From contig JACDQD010000008.1 in NCBI GenBank assembly GCA_019843655.1, positions 11,318,442-11,382,441 on the forward strand: a DNA stretch of 64,000 nucleotides. Direction: 5' to 3'. The notes under the pieces were generated by a model, which did no database searches, had not been told where the DNA came from, and was given only the letters and a program-made list of their open reading frames with translations. The translations under genes and the position numbers were made by a program. The DNA comes from Lethocerus indicus. Its lineage: Eukaryota; Arthropoda; Insecta; Hemiptera; Belostomatidae. Shown in pieces: positions 27,874 to 40,927 of the stretch (its first letter is position 1; each line of letters opens with the position of its first letter).

Positions 27874-28123
27874 TTTTCCGACACCGGAGAGCTCCTTGGT
27901 GCCCAATCTGCGGAGTAGTGCCGAAGGGAGGAGAGGAGGGTGCTTGATGAGAGCGAGGCAGAAGCCCCCGGGGTCCTCATCGGGTAGTGGGGCGGGCAGG
28001 GCGGATGCCCCGGGGGCGGCCGAGCCTCTCTTCCTCCTGTGGGGCGAGCCCCCACCGCCTCCGCCACCGCCACCCCCGCCCACGCCCGCACCGCCGCTGC
28101 TCAAACTCAGTTTCTGGGTCGCC
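27874..28123 (-). CDS. Kif26: Internal coding exon of a KIF26-like (kinesin-11) gene, linker before the motor domain
   Basis: The 250-nt exon is preceded by TTTTTTGTTTTCAG (acceptor AG at 28125-28124) and followed by a consensus GTGAGT donor (27873-27868). Of the three minus-strand frames only one is open throughout; the others carry TGA stops inside the exon. It reads as one base completing a split codon, then 83 codons, ending in phase 0. Residues 1-9 are ATQKLSLSS, 15-25 are eleven glycines, 28-32 are HRRKR, 34-66 are Ala/Pro-rich with an acidic DED, and 67-83 are SALLRRLGTKELSGVGK. From family knowledge, KIF26A/B have an AAQKLNLSS-like block, a basic patch and LLR...GxGK directly before the motor domain, so order and end point agree. 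KIF26 proteins are atypical kinesins (relatives of C. elegans VAB-8) acting on microtubules in cell migration and signalling. The motor exon was not found to the left. The exon is surer than the family name. Confidence 0.75.
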
Positions 28124-31100
28124 CTGAAAACAAAAAATGAATTCGTGTCAACCAGAAAGTTAGAATCCTAAATAAAAACGTTCGTCGTTCATACAAAGCG
28201 ATTGTTGCACGGAAGATCCATCTCCGACAAGGGTTATGACAACCAACACACACCTCGAATGGGCCATTTACATTCTATTCTTGTTTTTAAATAATTCAGC
28301 ATATCAACAATGGCGATAATATTCTCTAATCGCCTCCGTCCGATCTCTCTTTAATATACACAAAAGAAAGTAAAACCTGCGTCATTTCTTTGGAGGCGCA
28401 CCTTACTTCATTATAAATTTATTGAGGCGTAGCTTTCGACCCAAAAGACCTGTAATTTTTAAAGGAAATAATTGTCACGATAATCCAATACTTTTATGCA
28501 ACAAAAAATCCGTTTGTAATTATTACTTTTATAATAACAAAGGACGCTTTTATTTACTTTCTCTCTCGGTTGTTTCAGAAGTCATTCGGATGTGCGACTC
28601 ATGAAAAATGAACGAAGTAATGGCAATCCTTCCTAATTAACAAACATATGACGTCGTTGCACATCAAATCATAAGTGAAACAGTCCGATGGTGGTGGAAA
28701 AGACAACTGTAATACTTCCAGAGAGAACACTTCGCTGTTAAGTTACTCAAAAATTGTTTCCAGGCCGGAGGAGGCGATGTCAATTTCGCCGTCTTCAAAG
28801 GCGGAAATAACGATGCTGATATTACGTAGTCTACTCAACGGCCCTATTAGTTAAACAGCCATTGCAGTTCAATGTCACAGCGCAATGCCGGGGAGGAGGC
28901 ACTGCAATTGACCGAAATTACCGACCAGGCCCTAGCTTGGCAATTGCATCATCTCCAACTTGAATGTCTGCTTTTAACTTTACTTCGCCTTGAGCCGAAG
29001 AAGGGGCATTCCATTTACCATTAGACCATCTCGTATTGTAAATGGCTCAAACAACGATGGTTCAACAATGATTATATTTTTTATGATAATACTAACTTAT
29101 AACTTTTGACCACTAGCAATGTTAGTGCCGACAAGATTTAAACACTCAACAAGGACTTATATTTTAAGTTATACTGCGCGAATTCCTGTCACAGATGCGT
29201 CATTGTGTTTTTGGAGCGGCATATAGCCATTTTTCGCAACATTCTATCTGTAAACTGTTGAGGTACAAACTGAGCAATCCTTCCAGCGCTGCCATGACGA
29301 GATAAGAGCAAATATCTGACGGAAATTAACACAAGCGATGATTTAAATAAAATTCGAACAATAATCCACGATATACACCCACCCTGACGACCCTCGTTTC
29401 ATGGTCTATACTTAGCCTGTGGGTACTACAAAGGAAAAAAGGGGATTGTCCCCGCTCGTATAATAAACCTCCACTCAGCCCCCGGGGTGAGTTATCCCTA
29501 TTGCTATTAACCTCCGAGGCGCGTGTGTTTTAATATTAACAGCCCTTAAAGCGAAGAAAGTACCGGCGGAGACAATTGCCGCGCTGTGTAATTGGACGGA
29601 ATAACCCGGTCTCATTTTTCGGTCGGTTGGTCCCCGGAATTCCTTCTCCTTCTTCCCGCACGAGTTTTCCCGTTCCCTTTCATTCCACTCCCTCCCCGTC
29701 CACCCAAACCCCCCATCTTCCCCTCCACCCACGCAGAGGAACAAACTCTTACTTCTTTACTAAGGTCCCTTATATTTTTTCATTCTTTTTGCCTTTTATT
29801 TCACTTTCACTTTTTATCTCTATTTCCCTCTTTTTCTCTACTTTCTTGTCCCGAATTTCGCACTGTAGAGAAGACGGCGCTATCGTTTGCATTTCTCGAG
29901 CGGGGCCGGGGTTAATGAAGTCTACGTCCCGGGGACTTCACTGTGGCACGACTTTTTTTACCGAGCCGAGGAGAATTGAGTAACGGCCGTTATTGGGTTT
30001 TCTACTTCAGAGGGGGAAAATTCGGTTTTCGCTCCTCCAGCCTATTTAGTAACGACGCGACGTATAGCGGAAGATATGATGAAAATGATTGAACGCTATT
30101 ATCATTGGCGAAAAGTTGCACGTAGGTTTATAAGGAAAAATAAAATTATACGTTAACACTGCATTATCATACAAATATTTGATTTATATAGAAGTCTTTT
30201 TCTAACGCTCAAGATTGTTACAATATAGCAATCTCCTTACGAATGTATTATTATAGAGAAAGAAACAGAGTATAGGTGAACAGTCAATGATCATCAGGCA
30301 TCGCTGAATCACATACACACATATGCCACGATAATAATTATTAACTTTATTCACGGGAAGGACTCAAAAATTTCCAGTGTGCAAAAAGCTACAACCATAA
30401 AATTCCACTTGCGGCAGGTAAATTATTCGCAGAGGGAACATTCGCGGATACAATCCCGGTCCGAAATTAAACGTGGCGACCGGAAAAAATGGAAGGTGGA
30501 GGTGAAAAAAATTCCCCCCCCCGCCGAATATTTGAGGTCCCGGTCTGCGGTCCGTGAGCGGTGAACGGCCACAACTCGAACCAAACCCCGGGGGAGGTGT
30601 TCTAATAATGTCCGGAATTGTTAATAACTAGGCCCGAAGTCGAAACGTCCGCAGGCATTCCGACAAACCGACCGCCATCATTCCAGTGAAACGCGATACA
30701 ACTGTAGGGTGGCAAATACTGGATAACATACAACAGGCCGAATTAATAATAACCGGTCTAAAACGCTAATTCATTATATTCGACGACAGAAACAATAATC
30801 ACTCAATAATCAATAATTATTAAATTTTCATTTAATTAAATTATTTAATTACAACGAAAGACAGTGTTCCTTATAAAGTAATTTATTATTTTAAACTAAC
30901 CCGACATTTGGGATTATTTGGTGAATGATATGATTTCAAACGAAGGATATGTGGAATCCAATAGGACGATTCACAGCAATGACAGAGGTCAATTGATGAA
31001 ACATGAAATACCAATAATATGTGATAATGACACTATGAAAACTAAACATTGTAATTGTTCATAGTTTTTATAGAAGTAATAATTTGAACTGTACTATTGA

Positions 31101-31473
31101 TGCTTATGAATTATTATTACTACTGATTTATTGATAAAGTAAGCCTCCGGAAGTTCATCAGTAATCAATCTACTGGTCAGCTAGCCAAATGCGTTTCAAA
31201 TTGTCTTCGACCTACAATTTAAATATTCTTAATTAACGAAGAAATAGGCGCGCCCACGCTCCCCGCACAGCCCAACGTTGTTCCCCTTTTAATTGTAAAT
31301 ACTTTAAACCGGGTCCGCTGGAAATCATTCCTGCGCTCTGAAAGTATCTCGTCCTCCCGCTCGATTGTTCGCCTTCCAGAAGTGGTTTTAAGTTTTCCCG
31401 GGGTCGGCCTTTAGAGGCGGCGGGCGGGAGGAGGGGGTTGATAGGGAGTAGACTTTGGAAACAATTACCAAAA

Positions 31474-31536
31474 TGAGAGAGGGAGGGAAAGAGAGGAGGA
31501 AGAGAGAGAGAGGGAGGGAGGGAGGGAGAGCGAGAG
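31474..31536. repeat. (GA)n/(GGGA)n purine tract
   Basis: About 63 bp, including four consecutive GGGA units near 31512-31527. Confidence 0.9.
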
Positions 31537-31705
31537 CTGTTTTCTATACTGCATTGTTCCAGTAAAATTGCCCCGACTGCGGCCGCCTTTCCCCAGTATT
31601 AATAGGGTTTCGAGTTCTGGGCCCGGCTGGCGATGAAGGCATTATCGCCGGTGTCGGGTTTCTGATACATTAGCCTTTATGTGTCTTTCCGCCGCAGCTA
31701 CCGAC

Positions 31706-31726
31706 TTCTCTCTCTCTCTCTCTCAC
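31706..31726. repeat. (TC)n microsatellite
   Basis: About nine TC units. Together with the purine tract 170 bp upstream it gives complementary strands in the same GC-rich patch. Confidence 0.9.
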
Positions 31727-34658
31727 TCGGTTCCTTCTCCCGGGCCTCTTCTTGCCTCTTTCCCGAGTCGGTTTCATTTATTGCGGGAACCAGAGAACTG
31801 TGAAATTGGAAAATCCGGGCCCCCTCACGCCGCCCTCGGGAGCCCCTATCAACATAACCCTCGGCCCCCCCGCCCCCGACCTCGAAAATCTCCCCGACGA
31901 AAATTTTCTTCCCTTCCCTGTATAAATACGGGGCCGGGGCCCACCTTGGAATCCCTGTTGTTCTTTCCTTTCTTCGGCGGGCGCAGTGTAGAAAAATAAA
32001 CGAATGGGCGATTTAACCTAATAAAGTTCCATAGACGTATAATAACATTGGACGTTCCGTTGAAATTACTGTAAATTACTGCCTTACTTCAGGTACATTT
32101 TGATTTGGGCATTCCAGTATTCTTGGAAAATGATTCACACCCAGTTTACAAGCATTTACTTAACCTCGTAAGAATATTTAATATCATAATTTGATACAAA
32201 GCATTCTCATATAAGGAATTGAATTAACATAAATAATTCAATATTTTCGCGAAATCGAAAGTTCGATAACGGTAAAACTAAAATTCAACTAGTTTATTTA
32301 ATAAATGTTGTCATTTACCAACAGCCACTGGTGTTATTGAAGGTCTAATTTAGATGAAAATTAAGTGAAGACGGTAGAATCCCACCTTGATAGGCGGAAA
32401 CTGTAGTTGAAAAACTTGTTCAAACTATGACAGTTATGTGAACTTGAAATATTTCTGCTGGATTCATTAATAATTCATCGAATAATTCGTTTACAGCCGC
32501 ATTCACGGGGGTCGAATTCGGGCCCGAGATTATATACCCTTTGGAGGAGAGAAAATAATACTCGTCGGTCGTAAAAGGTGGATGGGGTGGATACTGGCGG
32601 CCCTGATGAGAGTGGGGCCCCGTTGTTGGCCCGCTGTGGGGCACATCTCATTATAGAACGCCCTCCTCGAAAATCATATCCGCCCTGCACTCGAGGGCCA
32701 CCACCACTCTCCACTCCACTACCTCATCCCACTCACCGACAAGACCTCACCCACTAATACCACCGGAAAATTGCCCTCTTTACCCCTCTCGTATTGGTTA
32801 TCGCCGTCCGAAGCCCAATTTTTAGTGGGACGAAACCGGAGTTGTAAATTTCCGGTCAATTCTATCATTTTATACTGCTCGAAGAAGCCCTCGATAAAAG
32901 GACTTCCCTTGGATTCAACCTGAGATGAGGGGAATGACGCAATATACGTTTAAGCACACAGAAACAGTTGGACAACAGTCATGGAGAGTGGGGTTGATCG
33001 GAATATCCTCACAAGGATTCAAGAATTCAAGTAATTTTACAATATCCAACCCGCTTAAGGAATATTAACGGAATTCTAATATCGGTGGAAAAAAAAAATT
33101 GAATTTGAAAAAACACTAAAACCTCCCTTTCATTTTAAATCTAAATTGCTTAGACGAGAGGGGCACATAAACTCCAGTATACTGTCATTTGGGCGCAGCC
33201 TTATTTTATTGATTTTCAAATTTCAACGTGGAGTCAAATCAAACTCATTAGAAAGTATTTTTCGAATGTTGCATTTAAAAAAACAAAACAATATCGTTAA
33301 TAACCGAATACAAACAAAATGTCTGTATGTGGGACAGAACAAAAGTGTTAGTAAGCCCCATTTATAATTACCGGTACACGCCCAGAACATTGCAAACCAG
33401 AGCCCCGGGCAAACAGTTTATTCGAAAACAGGAAATTCAGATGTTGAATTTGACCGAAAATCCTATCAGGGAATTTGATATAACTAACCAAATGCTGGAG
33501 ATAAAGCCCAGGCATTATAGTCGGGGCACAATCGGCGCCCTTCCGCAATTACAGAGATGAATAAATGAAAATTGGCATATTATTCCAGAGAACTTATCCG
33601 GCGCTATAATTTCAATTGTCCCCCGCAGCGGGTTCGGAGCGTTCGATTGTACCCGAAACAATGCTCGGAGAACTGAATAAATAACCCCGTCGCTTAATTT
33701 GAACTTCGCGAATCGAGGAATGAAACGGAATTTATTTCCTCCGGATGAAAAATATTTGGCCTGGAAAGAAGTCGGCGGACTAAGTTCAAAGATGTTTTAA
33801 TCGAAACAGCGAGTTACGCTTCATTAAATTAAAGGCTTGAGCGTAATTCGGAAGTCCGAAATACGGGATATTAGTTTTGGGCCGTTTCCAAATTATGGAA
33901 ACTTGAAATTGACTTTCAAACTCAGATTTTTAGAACGGGACTTATCCAAAGTCAATCAGAGAGCGAAAATAAATTAACCTTAAATAAATTTTATATTACC
34001 TATTATTGAAACAATGATTTTGTATTAACCCTGAAGTTATTTATGTGAACAATATCTGATAGCCATACAATATAAACTATCGTATAATGCTTAAAATATT
34101 TATAACGAATTTTTTCAATTTAGAGGGAAAATAGATTGCCATCTAATTGTATTTATCTTATAGTTCTGGAACAAAGACAATAAAATTCTAAAAGGGAAAT
34201 GAATCAATTTTTATTGGGAAAACGACGCTCCCTTACTTCGTCACCACACTCAGAAAATTCCCTACCCTTTCGCTTGGTAAGACCTGGCACTCTGTTTGAC
34301 GACTCTTAATATCCCGGATATTTAATAAAGCGTCCCGGGGGCTCCCCGTGGCGGCGCTTTGCCTTAAGCCCCAGTGTTAACACCGGCTGGGACAAGCCCG
34401 ACCGCCGAGAAGGTAAGCGGGATAGAAGGAGTGGGGAATAGGGGAGTGGGGAGCAGGAGGGAGAGAGATAGAGTGAGACGTGAGATGATGTAAATTAGCC
34501 GGAACGCCGAGGGATCCCAGCACAGAGGTAAGTCCACGGACGCGTGAAATGCAATTTCATCCGTAATGAAATACAAACATATGGGGTGGGGGTCCTTTAT
34601 GAGGAGTTTGTCTGAGCCTCTCTCTGCTTTGTGTATATTCACCGTTTGTACGCACTAT

Positions 34659-34661
<3 letters not shown>

Positions 34662-34709
<48 letters not shown>
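34662..34709. repeat. (TA)24 microsatellite
   Basis: About 48 bp of uninterrupted TA dinucleotide. Confidence 0.95.
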
Positions 34710-34710
<1 letters not shown>

Positions 34711-35537
34711 TTTTTATGACACTGATATATAATGAATTTAAATTAAAGCGCATATTATCATTAAACTATCATTTCAGTCAATATTTATGAATCTCTACGC
34801 GCATTACCAATTTAATAACGAAGATTAACACCGCTGAGTGTTCCGGTTCAATTTACAGTATTATAGCGATATGCAATATAATTTATTACTGAATGCTCTG
34901 TCAAATGTGCAATGCCACCACTAGAATAGATAAAGTTGTAGGATGAAATTTAATGCTTAGACTGATTCCACTGATTCTATTGTGCTTAGTGCATTTATTA
35001 CAACTGAAAAACAATGAAATGTGAGAGGCTTTACAGTGAATTGTAGAGTGAAATATGGATCCAAGTACGTAAACCGTAAAATTAGTCATAAGATCGTGGA
35101 TTCGAGTTAAACATTAAGATAAATTTATTTAATGATTATTGCCGATGTTAAGTATTACTCTTATCGGGTGTAAGATTAATCTGTATGCGCTCGGGAAGTC
35201 AGGTTCGAATCTTCAGGTAAGTAAGGGTAATCGCTGAAGAAGTAAATACCGCCGGCGTATTGTGCTCATTATTACGGCCGTCAGTTTATCTCCCCTCGTC
35301 TATCTGCCCCTTCCCGCAATGGATGGGCCCAATTACGAAGGCCGCGGGGCGTACTCGGAGGGAAAATTATCAAAATTAAATCGAGTCTCCCCAGAAGCTC
35401 TTCATCATTCGGATATTAACCGTTTAACACCTGGGTATTAAACGGCCGGGGGACGGCCTATCTCCTGGGCAGCGGGAGGGGCTGGTGGGGGAGTCTTTCA
35501 CCCGGAGGACTTATGTAAATGGCGGGGGAACGGCGCG

Positions 35538-35566
35538 AAGAGAGAGAGAGAGAGAGAGGGAGAGAG
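35538..35566. repeat. (GA)n microsatellite
   Basis: Near-perfect GA repeat with one GGG interruption, in a GC-rich patch. Confidence 0.9.
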
Positions 35567-36236
35567 CTCGCATATTGGCCCCGGAGCCTGGATTTATGGA
35601 CGCCAATAAAAGTTAAACTGCAACGCGGCCCGGGACAGTCGTATAACCCCGAACGGCGGCCCTGCAGAACCCTGCACAAATGCGTTTAGCATCACGTACC
35701 CAACGAGAAAAGGAATAAAGTTTACCCGAAGATTTATAGCGTACCTGTAATCGAAGACCCATTTCTGCCCGTATAATTCGATATATGTATTGCCCAATGC
35801 AGGAAGGCGCTCTCAGAAGTTTTTAAATAGTGCAGTAGTAGTCTTTACGGCCAGGAGCATTGCGCCTTGCTTCGATTTCGAACTTTGGTTTAATTGAGGC
35901 ATTTGTTTGGAAGGCCGTCAAAGATTTTAATATCATTACTCTTGCGATTATTCCGCTTGTTTTTAAGCTAGACTAGTTTCGTTTTCTGTTATGCTCAGTA
36001 GCTTTCCGTTTCCAATACAGTAAGTTAAATATTTATGTTATTATACTTGTCGTCCGATTAAGTCAATTATACTATATCCTAGTCAATGATTTTTGTTTTT
36101 TTTAAGAATCACGTAGGCTGCCATGCGTCCTTAAGAAAAAAATTAACGACCTTCAATTAATTTTCAAAACAGAATAATAACAAGCAGCGTAATTGAGAAT
36201 GGTTCCGTAGAATGTATGGTAGTGGGAGGCCACGTG

Positions 36237-36246
36237 CCCCCCCCCC
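36237..36246. repeat. C10 homopolymer
   Basis: Ten C following the E-box CACGTG; a G9 run lies at 36653-36661. Confidence 0.9.
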
Positions 36247-38672
36247 TTCTATCCAACATCGTGAGTAAAGCCCCTCTGTTTGAACTATGGAAAAGATGGG
36301 AAGGAGAGCGTTCCATATTGGATTGTCGCGATTTACGAGCGGCAATAAAAGGTAAAGCGAGCGAAGTCCCGCGCCCCCAAGATGTGTCCTCTTTATGCGC
36401 CTTATCGCCCAGTTTCGGAGACCGCCCCGTTATTATTAATTCACGCCTCGCGGATACTTCGGTTTATAACCTTACGAGTGAACGGCCAGTTATCGGCGTT
36501 CCGGTATATTTCGATAATTTCCAAACCGGAGATAAATTATTATCGCGCCGATAAATTCTAACAGAGAGATAGAGAGCGGGAGACAGGGAAAGAGGCGATA
36601 AAAGCTCGTAATTCCAAACTTTACTGGAAATATCAGTACCGTTGATAGTGGTGGGGGGGGGAGGCGGACAGTAAAAGGAAACTCGAACTGTAAAAGGAGC
36701 CCGTAATCGATATTTATGAATAAGGAATGTTATCGAAGTACAGAAGGGGTGGAAAGGAAAAAAGTAAATAAATACGAGCTATATTAGGTTTATTCGGAAT
36801 AAATGGCCATTCGTTTGATCCCCTTTGAGTCGTAAAAGAGTTGAATCCTAAATGAATTAGGCTCGAGGTTTTCGGTCCTCGTCAGCCCGAAGGCCCGGTT
36901 AGGCGAATAACAAGATTACTCGGAAATAGGTCTTGAAAAATACAAACTTAACATACATGTCAAAAAATAACGTCCATGTTTCATTTTGTAACGCGCTTCA
37001 GAAGAGTACAACATATTATGAAGTCCTACTTCGGTTAACCTGATAAATTTAGCATTCCGTATTCAGTTATTGGTAAATTTCTTACAGTAAGAGGTATTTG
37101 CAGGAAGGACAGCGAAATATCGTTGTTTCTTGTCACTCATTTCCTTAGCCTTTTTGAGAATTTCAGGACGTTGAATGTGATAAATGAAAAATCTGAATTG
37201 ATGTTCTCGTTAAAGAATTCTGATGTAATAAGTCAGAGTCACTTATGGACTTAGTGCTATTCACTAATCTGTTTTGCTATTATTCCAGCGCCTCACTCTC
37301 GCCCTACCTACAAAAACTATCTCGCGTTTGGTAGACTAAAAGTTGAGGGCCCACACCGGATGAGAAGTTAAAGAGGGCGAGGAGAGGAAGAGCGGAGCGC
37401 AGTTGGCACTTATTTGTCACGCCGGCGTATCTCAACGGGACACACGTGCAGTGCAAGTTGTCAGCGGCGGCCGCCTCTCGACTAAACACCGCGAGTTGTT
37501 TACGAGCTCCCGTAAAAGCGTCATATTTCTGTCACCGCCCCCATTTGACGAGGCCGAGAGTCTAAAAGGTTTGAACTCCTCGGTCGAGCAGGAGGAGGCC
37601 GCCGGCATTGAAATACGGCTCCCCTCGAACGAGTCTATTTCAGGAATGCCGATAGATGGTTTGATCGAGGCGAATCTGGGTTTTCACCCGTTGAAACAGT
37701 CGTATTCTGGCGAATGGCAAATAACTGGGATACGACAGGAATAACCAAAATCTGTTTCAAACCACGTAAATTTCCCCTCTGAATTAATTACACACGTACA
37801 TTACAGTAATATTACACCGATATTGTATATTCTGCTCAGCTGAATAAATCTGAAACTTTTCTCTTGGTTCCTAGTATCTGCGGGAAATTTTCGTGAGCCG
37901 CGTTAGGTTTAGCGGTTGGTGTTGATTTTCTGTAATAACTTCACGAAACCGATAATTGACTATAGTTAATTTTGAATTTGGATTAATACAGTAGACTCGT
38001 TAGGCTAATATTATAAAGGCGTCATAGGAGGGCGAATGGGGAGCGGTTAAAAATAAGTCTCGAGCCGAATGGGGTGGGTCTCAGGCCGTTAAGAAGTGAT
38101 GTTTTCAATCGAACACATGACTCGAATTTGTTACGGTAAGTGGGAGTCACGTGTCGGGGGCGAAAGAGAGGGCCGCCGCACTTCAGCCGCTGCCGAAAAA
38201 GCTTTCCGATCGCTCGTCATTACGACGTGATCATTGATGCATGACCGCTAGAAAAAAAAAGTCATTCGCGCTTGGATTTCAATACGATAAATAGACAACA
38301 ACCAACTTTCCAAACTTAGTCCGATAAAAACATCCCAAACTCAGGTTACGGAGTTTTAGTCAGGGATATCTCGAACAGCAAAGGAACTCACTCTTTGTAA
38401 GTTTCAAACTAATGTGAAATAGAAGTGTAGGAAAGTACAATTTGAACACTAGTTTTATGAGAAGTTGAAATTTGGAAATGGGTCTTTAAACCAATTCTTT
38501 TTTTCTTATTGTACACTATTTTAAAATTTACCATAGAGTATTTTCCATAATTGGATTAATTGTTACTGTTTGCGCCGAATAGTATTAATATCGCTCATTT
38601 TAGTCATGAAATCACTCGCCTACCAGGTCAGAGATAAAATATTTTAAGCACCTTCTTCCTATCGTTCTCAAA

Positions 38673-38698
38673 ACTTATATGTAGTACTACATATAAGT
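38673..38698. repeat. 26-bp perfect palindrome
   Basis: Arms ACTTATATGTAGT and ACTACATATAAGT are exact reverse complements with no spacer. It opens a cluster of four inverted repeats within about 150 bp. Confidence 0.9.
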
Positions 38699-38699
38699 T

Positions 38700-38758
38700 A
38701 GTAATATATAATATATTATATATATTATACATATGTATAATATATTATATATATTACT
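38700..38758. repeat. AT-rich near-palindrome centred on ACATATGT
   Basis: The 20-bp core TATTATACATATGTATAATA is perfect, centred between 38732 and 38733, and the AT-only arms continue imperfectly for about 25 bp on each side. The whole segment could form a hairpin or cruciform. Confidence 0.75.
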
Positions 38759-38761
38759 TTT

Positions 38762-38778
38762 GTTATAAGTAATATAAC
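38762..38778. repeat. Short inverted repeat GTTATA-N5-TATAAC
   Basis: Six-base arms with a 5-nt loop, next in line after the larger palindromes. Unremarkable alone, notable in context. Confidence 0.6.
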
Positions 38779-38798
38779 ATGTAAATTATACTTTTCCT

Positions 38799-38821
38799 TC
38801 CTTAGAAGTACTTTCTAAGGA
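38799..38821. repeat. Inverted repeat TCCTTAGAA-N5-TTCTAAGGA
   Basis: Nine-base perfect arms around GTACT. It closes the palindrome cluster that starts at 38673. Confidence 0.75.
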
Positions 38822-39501
38822 GGTAAAAACGAGATTGAACCATTGATAAGTCCTATTTTCTCACTCGTGTGTGGAATAAGTATGATAGCTGATGTTAATT
38901 GACGGATCGGACTGCCGGTATCGAGTACTTTCGGCCGGGGGTAAAACTCCCGCTGAGTTCGTCTATTGAGCGGCATCAATCAAACGGGCGGGGAGGATTC
39001 CTCGAGCGCGGGCGACCAGTCCGTCTGAATAATTTGATTTATGCCCCGGGGTCCCTCCCCCACCGTCGGGGCAATGGAAAGGGAACCGGAAGCTCCGGCA
39101 TTCGAAAACACCCAAGCCACAAATCAACCGGAAAATCGCCCTGTTCAACCATTCAAAGCCCGATTCGGCTTGCGGGGAACGGGGAGCCCGCACCGTAGAT
39201 TTGCTTTGCGGCCGTTCACAGACCCGTTTAGTCCTACGAAAGAAGAACACCGCCCGTACTCAACGTAAAAACGTCAATTTTGAAAAGATCAGATTATTCG
39301 GCCAAATCTCATGCAGGCTGAAGAAAACTGAATACACCTGCGGTCTCATCATTTTCAATCCTTTTACTTCAAGAGCTTACTGTGGAAAATGGAATATAAA
39401 TGGACGGGTGATTTCGGTTTATTACCAGAAAAATACAACCGTATTCAAGCTACGTCAAATATATTAACTAACTTCGTAAAACGCGTTCCAAGCGCGGGGC
39501 T

Positions 39502-39513
39502 CACGTGCACGTG
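39502..39513. promoter_or_regulatory. Double canonical E-box (CACGTGCACGTG)
   Basis: Two CACGTG motifs abut in a 12-bp perfect palindrome. CACGTG is the classic site of bHLH factors (Myc/Max, Clock/Cycle type). Whether it works as an enhancer element cannot be told from sequence, and no promoter is apparent nearby. Confidence 0.3.
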
Positions 39514-40309
39514 CATGACCATAAACAGAGTTAATAGTCGGGGCCACAACAAAAATTTAATTCACAGCCGGCAGCGGAGCGCAATTAAAAATAACTCTAA
39601 TTTCGTGGACCATAGTTGTCGCAGGCTAAATATACGTCCCGTTATTTAAGAACCCCGGCGTTCCGCCCACCTTTCTCTCTCCCCCTTTTTTTTAATTATT
39701 TATTTTATCGTTTTACGGCGTAAAAAAACGCGAGCGCGTAACAACAGGGCGGTTGTAATTGATGGGAGCGACCACAATTCTTCACCTGAGCGGAGAGGAG
39801 TTGGTTTACGGTCGGGGTCGGGGAAGGGGGGAGAGTCGCACCCTCCGGGGGGCCGCTGCGGCGAGTCGAACTTTTTCCTCGCATTTTAAAACGCTACGCG
39901 TGGCCCATTAAAACGGAGGGGAACGTGGCGCATATTTTGGGGGGACGTGTCCCATCGGACGATTGCTGGCCCGGGAGCGCCGCAGTTTTCAAATTTAAGC
40001 AATTGCCGAGGAGAAGGAGCCCTCTCACCGCCGGGAGCCTCGTCACGATAAGTACCGGGGAAAGAAATGCGACACCTCCGTTAAGGGCGGTCCCCTACTT
40101 GTAGCGCCCGAGTCACTTTACGCGGTAACTGAACGGATGCGTGATGTCGAATGAGCATAGATCATAGTATACACCACACCCTCCAACAAACCTCTCTCCG
40201 TATGATACACTTTCGTAGCAGTCTTCAGCTTCAGACACTTATACGAGACACTTATGCCCATAAAAATCGGCCCGTGGTTTTCGAAGAATCATTATTTCCA
40301 TACGTATCT

Positions 40310-40355
40310 ATGTATGTAGAATGATTAACTGCATTCAGAATACATACATATTCTG
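40310..40355. repeat. Two overlapping hairpin-capable inverted repeats
   Basis: ATGTATGTA-GAATG (40310-40323) pairs, with a bulge, with CATTC-AGA-ATACATACAT (40332-40349). In addition CAGAATA (40336-40342) pairs perfectly with TATTCTG (40349-40355). The two structures are mutually exclusive. No known microRNA is recognised. Confidence 0.5.
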
Positions 40356-40927
40356 ATACATTAATGGCAGTTGGAACCCACTAATTTATGAGTATTTTAC
40401 GCTGACTTATGTGAAACAAAAAATTGTAACCGTAGCTCAGCTTCGACAAAAATACACTCAAATTTTCAATGAGATTCTATTTCACGGTAGGATTTTACAA
40501 TTCTTTCATAAGGTAGGAAAAGCTCATGTTAGACTTCCACAATCCTTCTTCCACGAGACCGTAAATAATAACGCGGCCGCCGATAAAATGTTGATCGCGG
40601 AGTCGACAGTATTTAACAGTTGAGGAAAACTGTTCGTGCGCAGCCCAAATGAATATAGAAGAGAGTATAGAGGGCCGATGTTATATACGGTGGGAGAGAC
40701 TCCGGGGGGAGAAATGTTTTCCCTTTCTGACGGCAGGAGGGGGGAAAAGTCGTGCGTGCTTTGCGGATCTTTTTGATGTGTGTATTATTTTATTAGGTCG
40801 CCTTCTTCTTCTATGGGGGCGCCCCCCACGTCACGCCAACTCCCTTCCCGTTTCCTTCCTTTCTCGGCCGGCTTCTCCAATTACCCGGCGCCTGGAGGAA
40901 AAGGAGAAGCACCGGGACTCCTTTCTA

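Noticed and set aside
27870..28091. Second minus-strand frame over the KIF26-like exon
   Set aside because: It has an in-frame TGA inside the exon between the acceptor and this frame's start, so it cannot read across the spliced exon.
32113..32178. Minus-strand open segment ending at a GAA|GTAAGG donor
   Set aside because: It has a coding-like short translation but no acceptable acceptor, and its phase does not fit the neighbouring candidate exons.
34204..34308. Short minus-strand frame containing TKRKGREFSECGDEV
   Set aside because: Looks transposon-like in texture, but has only 34 codons between stops and I cannot name a family.
35150..35225. GGTTCGAATC box suggesting a tRNA or tRNA-derived SINE
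   Set aside because: It fits a polymerase III B-box, but the T-stem pairs poorly and no acceptor stem or A-box is found. The same site also carries a CAG|GTAAGT donor-like match without a supportable exon.
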